Below are positions 1-9,600 of a stretch of DNA of 64,000 nucleotides, in pieces. How positions within the stretch are numbered: position 1 is the stretch's first letter; each line of letters begins with the position of its first letter. The translations under genes were made by a program, and so were the position numbers. The stretch is from positions 310,001 through 374,000 of the forward strand of contig CAVPVK010000007.1 of NCBI GenBank assembly GCA_963709175.1, read 5' to 3'. Source of the stretch: JANXQG01 sp963709175 (GTDB lineage: Bacteria > Planctomycetota > Planctomycetia > Pirellulales > Thermoguttaceae). A model generated the notes under the pieces. It did no database searches and was not told the origin of the DNA. It saw nothing but the letters and a program-made list of their open reading frames with translations.

Positions 1-1
1 C

Positions 2-2515
2 CAGCGCTACGACCTTCTGCCGCACTTGCAATCGGGCGAGAATATCATCGCCGTCGCGGCCAAGAACATCGAATCCCTGGCGGGCGTCTGCGCGAAGATC
101 ACGATCAAGCTCGCGGGCAAACAACAGGCAATTGTCAGCGATCGACATTGGAAGGCTTTCAAGCAGCCGGCCAACGGCTGGAACAAGGTGGGGTTCGATG
201 ATTCCGCCTGGCACGACGCGTTCGAGGTCGCCGCCTTCGGCGAGGGCGTATGGGGCAATGCGGCAAGCAACGCGGCAAACGGCCCGGTACCCATGCTCCG
301 CAAGTCGTTCAACCTGGGCAAGACAATTGCCTCAGCCCGGCTGTACGCGACCGCGCTGGGTCTTTATGAGCTGCGGATCAACGGTGGCCGCGTGGGCGAC
401 TACGCGCTCGCGCCGGAATGGACCGATTATCGCAAGCGGTCCCGCTACCAGGTCTACGACGTGGCCGCGATGCTCAAAGAGGGCGACAATGTGCTCGCCG
501 GCCTATTGGCCAACGGCTGGTATAGCGGCCATATCGGCAACGGCGGCTTCCAGTACTTCGGCAAGGCGCCGGCCCTGTTGGCACAACTTGAAGTGACCTA
601 TTCCGACGGCAGCACCGAGCGGATCGTCAGCGATGCCAGTTGGAAGATCCATGCCAGCCCGATACTGGCTTCCGACTTTATGTTGGGCGAGTCTTACGAC
701 GCCACGAAGGAGCTAACCGGCTGGGATGCGCCCGGCCTGGACGACTCTGCCTGGCCGACAGCGACGGTGCGCCACGAGGCGAAGCGGCCGCTGGAAGGCC
801 AAGACGTCCAGCCCGTGCGGCAAACGGGCGAGTTGAAGCCTAAGTCCATCAAAGAGCCGAAGCCCGGCAAGTGGACCTTCGACCTGGGACAGAATATGGT
901 AGGCGTGGTTCGGCTGAAGGTCTCGGCGCCAGCTGGCACCAAGATTACCCTGCGTCACGCCGAGATGCTGAATCCCGACGGCACGATCTACACCACGAAT
1001 CTCCGCAGCGCATCCTCGATCGATACCTATGTTTGCAAGGGCGGCGGCGAAGAAGTGTGGCAGCCCAAGTTCACGTTCCATGGATTCCGCTATGTCGAGC
1101 TGACCGGCCTGCCTGTCAAGCCGCAAATGGACGCCGTGACGGGCGTCGTGCTGGGCAGCGACCTGCCCCGCGTGGGCCAGTTCGCTTGCTCCGATCCACG
1201 CATCAACCAACTCCAGTCGAACATCTCCTGGGGGCAACGCGGCAACTACCTGAGCATTCCCACCGATTGCCCGCAGCGCGACGAGCGGCTGGGCTGGATG
1301 GGTGACGCCCAAGTCTTTGTCCGCACGGCGACGTTCAACGCCGACGTGGCCGCATTCTTCACCAAGTGGCTGGTCGACGTCGACGACGGCCAGACGCCCG
1401 ACGGGGCCTTCAGCGACGTAAATCCCAACACCATGGGCTGCGGCAGCGTGCCGGCCTGGGGCGACGCCGGCGTGATCTGCCCTTGGACGATCTACCAGGT
1501 GTACGGCGACCGCCGCATTCTGGTGCGGCACCTGCCGGCGATGACCCGCTGGGTGGAATGGTGCCGGACGCACAGCACTGGATTAATCCGCGACAAGGAC
1601 CGCGGCAACGACTACGGCGATTGGCTTTCCATCGGCGCTGACACGCCGAAAGACCTCATTGGAACGGCCTATTTCGCCTACTCCGCGAACCTTGTGGCCA
1701 AGTCCTACAAGGCCATCGGCGACGACGTCCGCGCGGCCAAGTACGATAAGCTCTTCCGCGATATCAAGGCCGCGTTCAACAAGCGGTATGTGAAGCCCGA
1801 CGGCCGCATTTTCGGCGATACCCAGAGCTGTTATGCCATGGCCGTGAAGTTCGATCTCCTGCCCCAGGATCTGCGGGCCAAAGCGGTCCAGTACCTTGAG
1901 GACGACATCAAGGCCAAGGGATGGCACGTCTCGACTGGTTTTGTGGGCGTTAGTTACTTGCTGCCCGTCCTCACTGCGGCGGGCAAGGTGGATACGGCTT
2001 ATCGACTGCTCATGCAAGACACGTTCCCCTCGTGGCTGTTTTCGGTGAAGCACGGTGCTACGACGATTTGGGAGCGGTGGGACGGCTGGACGCCAGAACG
2101 AGGTTTCCAAGACCCCGGCATGAATTCCTTCAACCATTACTCGCTAGGCTCTTGCGGCCAGTGGTTGTTCGAAAGCGCCGCGGGAATCGGGCTCGACTCG
2201 GCTGCACCGGGCTTCCGGCATATCCTCATCCACCCGCACGTCGGCGGTGGGCTGACCTCGGCCAGCGCGAGTCTCCGCTCGATCCGCGGTTTGATCGCCA
2301 GTTCCTGGACGCTGAAGGACGGCACTTTCACCCTGAGCATCAAGATTCCTACGAACACGACGGCCACGGTCTACGTGCCCGCCGCAGACGCAGCGACCGT
2401 GCAGGAGTCCGGAAAGCCCGCGGCCGACGCCGAGGGCGTGAAGCCGCTCCGTAGCGAGAACGGCGAGGCGGTCTTTGAGGTGCAGTCGGGCGAGTACCAG
2501 TTCACCGCAAAGTGA
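2..2515 (+). CDS. Alpha-L-rhamnosidase (GH78), 5' end outside window
   Basis: The reading frame is open from the first bases, so the true start lies upstream. The product would hydrolyse terminal alpha-L-rhamnose from polysaccharides or glycosides. Visible parts in order: an N-terminal rhamnosidase sandwich domain (LYATALGLYELRING, then WTDYRKRSRYQVYDV), a second beta domain starting near WTFDLGQNMVGVVRLKV, the (alpha/alpha)6 catalytic domain with the family signature DCPQRDERLGWMGDAQ, whose Glu is the expected general acid, then NDYGDWLS and SCGQWLFESAAGIG, and a C-terminal beta-sandwich. The visible 838 residues cover most of a usual 900-1,100 residue enzyme. No frameshift is seen. The gene faces the protease on the opposite strand, with a long hairpin between them. 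Family assignment is firm; the substrate is inferred. Confidence 0.9.
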   Translation, partial: QRYDLLPHLQSGENIIAVAAKNIESLAGVCAKITIKLAGKQQAIVSDRHWKAFKQPANGWNKVGFDDSAWHDAFEVAAFGEGVWGNAASNAANGPVPMLRKSFNLGKTIASARLYATALGLYELRINGGRVGDYALAPEWTDYRKRSRYQVYDVAAMLKEGDNVLAGLLANGWYSGHIGNGGFQYFGKAPALLAQLEVTYSDGSTERIVSDASWKIHASPILASDFMLGESYDATKELTGWDAPGLDDSAWPTATVRHEAKRPLEGQDVQPVRQTGELKPKSIKEPKPGKWTFDLGQNMVGVVRLKVSAPAGTKITLRHAEMLNPDGTIYTTNLRSASSIDTYVCKGGGEEVWQPKFTFHGFRYVELTGLPVKPQMDAVTGVVLGSDLPRVGQFACSDPRINQLQSNISWGQRGNYLSIPTDCPQRDERLGWMGDAQVFVRTATFNADVAAFFTKWLVDVDDGQTPDGAFSDVNPNTMGCGSVPAWGDAGVICPWTIYQVYGDRRILVRHLPAMTRWVEWCRTHSTGLIRDKDRGNDYGDWLSIGADTPKDLIGTAYFAYSANLVAKSYKAIGDDVRAAKYDKLFRDIKAAFNKRYVKPDGRIFGDTQSCYAMAVKFDLLPQDLRAKAVQYLEDDIKAKGWHVSTGFVGVSYLLPVLTAAGKVDTAYRLLMQDTFPSWLFSVKHGATTIWERWDGWTPERGFQDPGMNSFNHYSLGSCGQWLFESAAGIGLDSAAPGFRHILIHPHVGGGLTSASASLRSIRGLIASSWTLKDGTFTLSIKIPTNTTATVYVPAADAATVQESGKPAADAEGVKPLRSENGEAVFEVQSGEYQFTAK

Positions 2516-2549
2516 GCATCGCCCGGGATGCCGCCGGCTTACTTTGGCG

Positions 2550-2602
2550 TGGCACGTCCCTTCGTAGAACGGAATCTACTCCGTTCTACGACGGACGTGC
2601 CA
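2550..2602. terminator. Long palindrome between convergent genes
   Basis: Arms at 2550-2573 and 2580-2602 are complementary over about 23 bases with one small bulge and a 6-base spacer. The hairpin lies between the ends of the rhamnosidase and the protease gene, so it could stop transcription from both sides. There is no strong T-run. The arms are longer than a typical intrinsic terminator, and a dispersed palindromic repeat is the alternative. Confidence 0.6.
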
Positions 2603-2627
2603 AGTGTATTATCGCGCAAATCTACAT

Positions 2628-3635
2628 TCAGGTCCAACGCCCGCCCTGCCGCACTATCCCCAATGCGAGTTCGCCGACGGCGCCCCTGCTGGAAAGCAGG
2701 CGGTGCAGGTCATCGACGCTGTTTAGAAGGCGTCCGTTGGCAGAAACAATCAAATCGCCAGCCCGAACGCCGGCCCGTGCCGCCGCTCCGCCCGATTCGA
2801 CGCCGACGACTTCCAACCCGCGGTCGTTGAGCAGGTCGAGGTCGAGCATCACCCGTCGCGGCAGGGCCACCAGTGCGGCGGTAATGCCCAACTGCAAGCG
2901 GCGGACGCGCCCGTGCGTTAACAGTTCGCCGATGACCCAGCGGGCCGAATTGGCAGGTACGGCAAAGCCCATCCCCTGGGCCATGGCTATGATCGCCGTA
3001 TTGACGCCGACTACGCGGCCCCGAGAATCGACGAGCGGCCCGCCGGAATTGCCCGGATTCAGGGGCGCCGAATGTTGAACGATGTTCTCGATCAAGCGAC
3101 CGGCCTCGCCGCGCATCGTTCGGTTTAGTGCGCTGACCACTCCGGTGGAAACAGTGGATTGAAAACCAAAAGGACTGCCGATGGCGATCACCAGTTGACC
3201 GGCCCGCAGGGCGTCGGAATCTCCGAGCGGCGCGAAGGGCAGATCACGGGCAGCCAAACGGACCAGGGCCAGATCCGTGGCGGGATCGTCGCCCACCACT
3301 TCCAGGTCCAGGCGATCGCCGTCGGCCGTGGTTGCCACCAGGTCGTCGCGTCCGCCCGCCACGTGGCTATTTGTCAGCGCGTAGCCGTCGGGGGTGACCA
3401 GGAAGCCCGATCCTGAACCACGTCTGCCATCTTCGCCGGCCGTGAGGCCGATGACTGCCGGCGAGACGGTTTCGACCACGCCGATTACCGCTTGGGAATA
3501 GGCATCCAGGAGGTCTCCATCGGATAGATTCTCCGGGCGAGGCGGACTATCGCGGCCACCCCGATCCTCCGACGGCGACGAACCGTTTTGCACCAGCTTG
3601 AAAATGGGGTCCTCTTCTCGTGATGAATGGGTCAT
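2628..3635 (-). CDS. HtrA/Deg-like trypsin-fold serine protease with PDZ domain
   Basis: A 335-residue S1C-type protease. The triad is readable: His in TNSHVAGG, Asp in DPATDLALVRL, Ser in LNPGNSGGPLV. A PDZ domain follows (GLEVVGVESGGAAARAGVRAGD). The start at 3635 is supported by an AGGAG sequence seven bases upstream. No signal peptide or membrane helix is seen: the N-terminus is hydrophilic (MTHSSREEDPIFKLVQNG), unlike most DegP/DegS proteins, so the enzyme may be cytoplasmic or exported in another way. It stands alone, divergent from the esterase gene across about 190 bases of promoter-bearing intergenic DNA. Its role is inferred to be protein quality control or regulated proteolysis. 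Length is at the short end for the family, with a single PDZ. Confidence 0.88.
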   Translation of the reverse strand: MTHSSREEDPIFKLVQNGSSPSEDRGGRDSPPRPENLSDGDLLDAYSQAVIGVVETVSPAVIGLTAGEDGRRGSGSGFLVTPDGYALTNSHVAGGRDDLVATTADGDRLDLEVVGDDPATDLALVRLAARDLPFAPLGDSDALRAGQLVIAIGSPFGFQSTVSTGVVSALNRTMRGEAGRLIENIVQHSAPLNPGNSGGPLVDSRGRVVGVNTAIIAMAQGMGFAVPANSARWVIGELLTHGRVRRLQLGITAALVALPRRVMLDLDLLNDRGLEVVGVESGGAAARAGVRAGDLIVSANGRLLNSVDDLHRLLSSRGAVGELALGIVRQGGRWT

Positions 3636-3828
3636 GTTCCAACTCCTTACAATCTACTATACACGTATATATCCTATTCAGCGGCCGATAGGGGGCAAGG
3701 GCGCGGCAACGTTTGTAGTTCCGCCTTCAGCCGGTTCCCCAAGCACCCACCTCGCCGACCACCAGTACGTGGTACCCGGGCGGGACTACAAACGGTATGT
3801 TATAATGGCCCGCAAAGGAGCACACACC

Positions 3829-5554
3829 ATGCAATCGCAAATCCCAACAGAACCCTGTCCCGTCGTTCGAATTCTCATCGCCGTTTCCTTTACAGTCTTT
3901 ATATTGCTGGTCGCCGCGCGGATCGATGCTCGCCCTCCGGAGGGAACGGTGAAGGGATTCGCTTTTTCCCAAAGTCGCATTTTTCCGGGAACGCGGCGGC
4001 AAGGCTGGGTCTTTGTCCCCGCGCAATACGATTCGGCCAGGCCGGCATGCGTCTACGTGCGGCAGGATGGCTACAACGCCGCCGAGAAAGGCATGTTGGA
4101 GACACTGATCGCCGCCGGCGACATGCCCGTCACCGTGGGCGTGTTCATTACTTCGGGCGACCTGCCCCCCGCCAAACCTGGCACTATGGGGCGGCGGAAT
4201 CGCTCCTTCGAGTACGACGCGGTCGACGACGCCTATGTCCGCTTTCTCGTCGAGGAACTACTGCCGTTTGTGGCAAAGGAGTTCCACCTCAACCTTTCGG
4301 ACAAGGGCAACGACCGCTGCATTGCCGGCGGCAGCAGCGGCGGCATCGCCGCCTTCAATGCGGCCTGGCAGCGGCCCGACGCCTTTTCCCGGGTGTACGC
4401 CAACAGCGGCAGTTTCGTCGCCTTCCGCGGCGGCCACGAATTCCCCACGCTGGTCCGCAAGGTGGAGGCCAAGCCGATCCGCACCTACCTGACCACCGGC
4501 ACGCACGACATGGTGAACTGTGCCGGCGACTGGTATCTGCTCGACCAGGAAATGGACCAAGCGCTGAAGTTCTCCGGCTACGACTACTTCTTCCGCGCCA
4601 TCGAGGGGCCGCACGTCGCGGGCTGGAACGAGTATTTTCCCGAGGCCATGCGGTTCATCTGGAAAGGTTGGCCGGCAGCAGTCAAGGCCGGTCCCAGCGC
4701 CCCTCGCGTCCGCGACGTGATTCGGTCCGATGAAGGTTGGACGCTGGCCGCCGACGGTTTTGCTGCGGCGCGGGCTCCGCCAGCAACGCCAAGGGCGAGG
4801 TATTGTTCGCCGATCCTGCGGCCGACAAAATATATCGCCTCGGGCTGGATGGCAAGACGAGCCTCCTTTTCGCCGATACCGGGCATGCTGGAGCGGTGGC
4901 GATGGGGCCGAAGGGCGAGATCTACGCTGTCTCGGAGTCAACCGGGCGGATCCTCTGCCTTGACGCAATGGGCTCGCGGCATGTGATCGCCGAGGGCGTT
5001 CCCGGCCGCCACGTCGTTGCCTGCCCCGATGGTTCGCTCTATGTCGCCGGTCCGGCTGCCGCGCCCGCAACCGGCAGCCGCATCTGCGCGTGGCCGACGG
5101 CCACGCAGCGGTGGTCGATACCGGGTTGAAACGCGCGACCGGACTGGCCTGCCGCCCCGACCAATGGCTGCTCTCTGTCGCCGACGGCGGCTCGAAATGG
5201 GTCTATAGCTACCAGATCAAGGACGATGGCGGGCTGACCAATAAGGAACGCTATTTCTGGTTGCACGTGCAGGATTGGGACGACGACGCCGGGGCCGAGT
5301 CGGTGTGTTACGCAAGGGAAGGGCAGATGCTTGTCGCCACCCGCTTCGGCATTCAGGTCTGTGCCGACGACGGGCCGACACAGGTCATTCTGCCCATGCC
5401 GGACCGCAGTCGCGTCTGGGGCGTTTGCCTGGGCGGCGCCGATGGCAACACGCTTTTTGCCTTGTGCGGCAAAAAGATCTGGAAACGCAAGGTGAAGTTG
5501 CACGCCGTTGGCGCTTTCTCGCCGCGGATCCCGGTCAATGGTACGCCGCTCTAG
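3829..5554 (+). CDS. Secreted esterase fused to SMP-30-like propeller, two frameshifts
   Basis: The start at 3829 follows AAAGGAG at 3814-3820 and opens a signal peptide (VRILIAVSFTVFILLVAARI). Residues from about 40 to 300 form an enterochelin-esterase/esterase-D type alpha/beta hydrolase with nucleophile motif CIAGGSSGGIAAF and a candidate His in GPHVAGWNEYF. Frame is lost near 4765 (a base appears missing) and recovered as an SMP-30/gluconolactonase-like beta-propeller (EVLFADPAADKIYRLGLDGK), lost again near 5086 and recovered (VADGHAAVVDTGLKRATGL) to the stop at 5554. Read through, it is about 575 residues: esterase followed by lactonase-like propeller, a fusion compatible with hydrolysis of carbohydrate esters. 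Both shifts conserve coding sense, so consensus error is more likely than decay. Confidence 0.75.
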
Positions 5555-5570
5555 GGACTGAGAACTGGTT

Positions 5571-6566
5571 ATGAACCGCGCAAGTATCGTCATAACAACT
5601 GTCCTTTACGCCGCCTTGGTGACGGCTCTTTCGGCAGGCACGTCGCGCGGACAGCCGTCCACCCCAGCGGCGGCCGCGAAATCGACGGTCTGGATGATCC
5701 CGCCTTCGATCGACGGCGGACGCTGCTTCCGCGAATTGTTCGAGCAGCCAAAGGCCTGGCAGCAAACCCGCGCGGCAATCGACGTGCTAGGCTATTCCGA
5801 CCTCAATTTGCAAAAGCAATTCAGCGACGACCAACTCCGGGCCTGGTTCCCACTGCTTCGGCGGTGGAAAATCGAGTTTGCCCTGGAAGTCGGGGCGTTG
5901 AAGCCATGGGGACCTACCGCGGAGAAGACCTTTAGCATCGAGCGTCCCATTTGGAGCCGCGTGGAGCGGTTGGGCGGCAGCCTGCATGCCGTTGCCATGG
6001 ACGAGCCGCTCTGCTGCGCACGGAAGGAGATCCACCGGTCCGATGAGTATGCCGTCGCCGAAACGGCCCGATACATCGCACTGGTTCGGCGGCACTTTCC
6101 GCGGGTCCTGATCGGCGACATTGAGCCCTACCCATTTATCTCCCTGCCGGACTTAATGCGATGGATCGAAGCCCTGGAAAAACGGCTGGCGGAAATGCAC
6201 GTCAAAGGGCTGGACTTTTTCCGGCTGGACGTGGACTGGATGTGCTTCACCACCGCCAATCAAGGTTCGTGGCGGGAGGTCAAGCGCCTGGAAGATTATT
6301 GCCGCAATCGGCGACAGCCGTTCAGCTTGATCTACTGGGCAGCCGACTACCCGGCCATGGAACGGCGGGGTTTGGCCGACGATGCGACCTGGTACGTATC
6401 CACCCTGCAGCAAGGGTACGACTATGCGGCGGTCGGCGGCACGCCCGAGCAATTTGTGGTGGAGAGTTGGATCATGGCCCCGCGATGCTGCCTGCCGGAA
6501 ACGGCCGACTTCAGCTTTACGCGCTCGGTGCTCGATTTCAGTCGCAAATTCGCCGGAAGAAAATAG
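5571..6566 (+). CDS. Secreted protein of unknown function
   Basis: A 331-residue protein beginning with a signal peptide (SIVITTVLYAALVTALSAGTSRGQ). The remainder looks like an alpha/beta barrel: alternating hydrophobic strands carry acidic residues (FALEVGAL, VAMDEPL, IGDIEPYPFI, FFRLDVDWMCF, LIYWAADYP), reminiscent of glycoside-hydrolase barrels, but no family motif can be assigned. It starts 17 bases after the esterase gene on the same strand and is probably co-transcribed. It ends three bases before a perfect-looking hairpin. A carbohydrate-active role is inferred from shape and neighbourhood only. Confidence 0.7.
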   Translation: MNRASIVITTVLYAALVTALSAGTSRGQPSTPAAAAKSTVWMIPPSIDGGRCFRELFEQPKAWQQTRAAIDVLGYSDLNLQKQFSDDQLRAWFPLLRRWKIEFALEVGALKPWGPTAEKTFSIERPIWSRVERLGGSLHAVAMDEPLCCARKEIHRSDEYAVAETARYIALVRRHFPRVLIGDIEPYPFISLPDLMRWIEALEKRLAEMHVKGLDFFRLDVDWMCFTTANQGSWREVKRLEDYCRNRRQPFSLIYWAADYPAMERRGLADDATWYVSTLQQGYDYAAVGGTPEQFVVESWIMAPRCCLPETADFSFTRSVLDFSRKFAGRK

Positions 6567-6568
6567 AG

Positions 6569-6606
6569 CTTTTGGAGTGCGGCGACCTGTCGCCGCACTT
6601 CAAAAG
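6569..6606. terminator. Bidirectional hairpin terminator candidate
   Basis: Arms 6569-6586 and 6589-6606 are 18 bases long with one mismatch and a two-base loop. The hairpin sits three bases after the stop of the plus-strand gene and downstream of the minus-strand PATR gene, the expected place for a shared terminator. In both directions the arm ends in a short T-rich or A-rich flank (CTTTT / CAAAAG). Confidence 0.65.
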
Positions 6607-6622
6607 GCCGTCGTATGCTGTG

Positions 6623-6668
6623 GGCCGCCGCAACGGGTCCAAGCTCGGGAAAGCCCGTTGCGGCGGCC
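6623..6668. repeat. Palindromic repeat with conserved 16-nt loop, copy 1
   Basis: Perfect 15-base arms at 6623-6637 and 6654-6668 enclose the loop TCCAAGCTCGGGAAAG (6638-6653). The identical loop, in reverse orientation on the plus strand, recurs at 39577-39592 between different but still complementary arms. This copy lies 15 bases beyond the corrected stop of the PATR gene. Conserved loop plus varying arms indicates a dispersed structured repeat, not a simple terminator. Confidence 0.75.
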
Positions 6669-6683
6669 ACTGACGAATGACGT

Positions 6684-9600
6684 TTACCTGCGACGGCGGC
6701 ACCGCCATAGCCCACCCAATAGCATCAGCGCCCCCGGCAAGCAGCATGGTCGCAGCGGCCGGCTCGGGCACGGCCGCCACACCCGCAGCGGGGGAGGCTG
6801 TATTCGCCGCAGCGGCGGTGGCCGTCGGATCGAACACGAATGTTCCATCTGCCGCCACGGTCAAACTCGTTCCGGCCGGCAAGGCTCTGGCGGCGGTTAC
6901 TACCAGCGTGCCCGCCGAAACCACCGTCCCGCCTGTATAGCCGTTGTCGCCGCTGAGGATCAACTCGCCGCCGTCCATGAGGCTGAGCGTAGTGCCAGGC
7001 ACGTTTTCGCTGATATTGCCGCTGATAGTCAGCACGGAGCCGGCGGTGGGAGAGACCTGGACACTTCCGTTCAAACCAACGGGCACGGCAATCGTGTGCG
7101 TGCCCTCGGTGACTTCGATCACCGCCGGGTTGCCGGCGTTATCCAACGTCAGGGTGTTATTACCAGTAATCGCATAGCCGGCGTTCGGGTTGCCGCCGGG
7201 ATTGCCGAACTCCAGCGTCCCCAACGTTACCGGCTGGTCGAGGAGTACGGTGAGCGCGGCGGTCGTTGTGGCGTTGAGTACAGCCGCCTGACCGGCACCG
7301 CCGGGCGCACTTCCCGTGGACCAGTTCGAGCCCGCACTCCAGTGGCCGCTGACGGGCGCGGCCCAGCTCGCCAAGGCGCCCGTGGGCACCAGATCGAGCT
7401 GCGTGGCGTTATAGGCCAACTGGTAGCCAAAGGGAAGGTTCGCGACAGCAAATTGGCCAGTCTCGGACTGGTAGCTCATCAATTCCTCGCTGCCGCTGAC
7501 GATGCCGAGGACGTTGAGAGTGCCAAAAAGGCTAGCCCCATTGCTGCCGGTCACAGTGAGCACGTTACCGACCATGAGACTCAGCACGCCGGAGGAACCG
7601 ATGGTGAGCGACTGGATCGTCTGCGGCGAATTGGTCGCGTCCAGCGTACCGCCGTTGACCGTAAAGGCCGAACTGGCGGAAAGCACGTTGGGGGCCCCGG
7701 CCGCCAGCAAGCCGCCGTTGACGGTCGTAGGACCGCTATAGGCGCAGGTGCCCGTGAGCCTAAGGCTGCCAGGCCCGGCCATGGTCAGGCCCAGCCCACC
7801 GGCGCCGTCCAACAGCGCGCCGGAAAAGACCTGCGAAGTACCGTCGCCGCCGGTCGTGAGCACGGCGGGCAAATTGGGAAATGTGTTCGTCACCGTGCCT
7901 GAGCCATTGAAGGAGCCGACCGTTTCGTTCCCGCCGTACAGGTCGACGGTCGCGCTCTTGGCGATCGAAAGCGCGGTCGTCGGAGGAAGTATGCTGTTGT
8001 TGGTGGTATTTCCATAATAGACGAACTGGCTGATCGTCTGCGTGGATATGTCGCTGCCGTCGGCGCCGGAAAACCCGACGTAGGCCGTGTTGCCGCCCAA
8101 GAGCGCGGAGAGATTGCCGACGGAGTACGTGGTGCTGTAGGTGGAGCCGTAGGTAAGGTCGTCCAGTGTCACCGAGAGGTTGTTCGCGCCGTCATAGGCG
8201 AGCGTGACATGGACTGGGTCGCCATCCGTCAGGTATACGGGAGCAGTCGCCGAAGTGCTTTGCACGAGCCCGTTAGCCAGCGCGTAGAGGCCGTTGCCGC
8301 TGTTCGCGCCCGAGTAGATGTTCAGGCCGATGCCGGCGCTGGGCTGGATCTGCGTGCCACTGTTGGCCGTGCCGTATCCCAGTCCGCCGCCGTAGCCTCC
8401 CAGGGCATTAAGTCCGCGGGGATCGTCCTGCAACATAAAGGCCACCCCATCGGCCTCCAGGTTCCCTGCCGCCTGATAGACGAAACTCGCGCTGAACGCG
8501 CCGACGGTGACGGGCACGTTGAAGAACGCGCTGCGGGCCTGGTTGCCCGTGCTGGTGTTGTCGGTCAGGGTTAGCACGTCGCTGCTGACGGGCGCAAGAA
8601 CATTGCTATAGGTGCCAACCTGGTTTAGCGTCCAGCCCGTGCCGCTGCCGCCGAAGCCGGAAATGAGCGATCCGGAGACCAGTTGCAGGGTGCCGGCGGC
8701 GACGGCGGTGGAGCCGGAATACGTTTGCGGCGTGCTGAGCGAAAGCAGGCCCACCCCCGTCTTGGTGACCGAACCGCTACCACTGATGACGCCCCCGTAG
8801 ACCTGGGCGGCGGGATTGGCGAAGACCAGCGCAGCGTTGTTGACGATGTTGCCGGCCACGCTGCCGTTGTTCGCCACGCCGTCGCCCAGTTGCAGCGTGC
8901 CGCCGCTGATCGTGGTGCCCCCGCTATAAGTGCTGGACCCGGTGAAGATCGTGACGCCATTGCCCCGCACCGTCAGGGCGGAGCTGCCGTTAAAATCGGT
9001 CAGCGCCGAGCTGACGACCAGATCGGCCGCCGGCAGCGCGCTGCCGCGGGTAACATTCAGCACCGTGTTGCTGTTTTCCAGGCCCACCTGCGTGGCACTG
9101 ACCATCGCCGGATTGCCGCGGGAATCGGACGTGGCGTTCAGTTGGCCGTTGAGCGAGTAGTTTCCGCTGCCGTCGCCGTTTCCCGCAGCAGAGGTCAGGG
9201 TGCCCCCGGTCATGTTGACCGCGTTCCACAGCGTAACCCGGTAGCCGGCGGTCACGTTAACCGTGCCGTCATTGACGGCGAGATTCGCCGCACCACTGCT
9301 GTTTCCCATCGCGTCGGCCGCGTTCAAGAGCACTATACCGCCGTTGCTCACGCTGACCGTGGCGTCTGGCGCCACGGCGCCCGTGGAGTTGAGGAGCAAT
9401 GTGCCACCCGTGCCTACACTGACCGTCGTGTTGCTTGGCACGGCGCCGGCGGCGGACAGTTCCAGCGTGCCGCCGCTGACGACCGCGTTGCCCGTGTAGC
9501 TATTGGCGCTGGCCAGCGCGAGCAGGCCGCTGCCCGTCTGCACCAGGCTGCCGGCACCGGTGATCGGCGCTGCCAGAGTCGCGGCGTCGGAGTGATTGAA

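Noticed and set aside
4737..5129. Programmed ribosomal frameshifting as explanation for split genes
   Set aside because: Shifts occur at varied sequences without slippery heptamers and structures, in both directions and in many unrelated genes; base errors or decay fit better.
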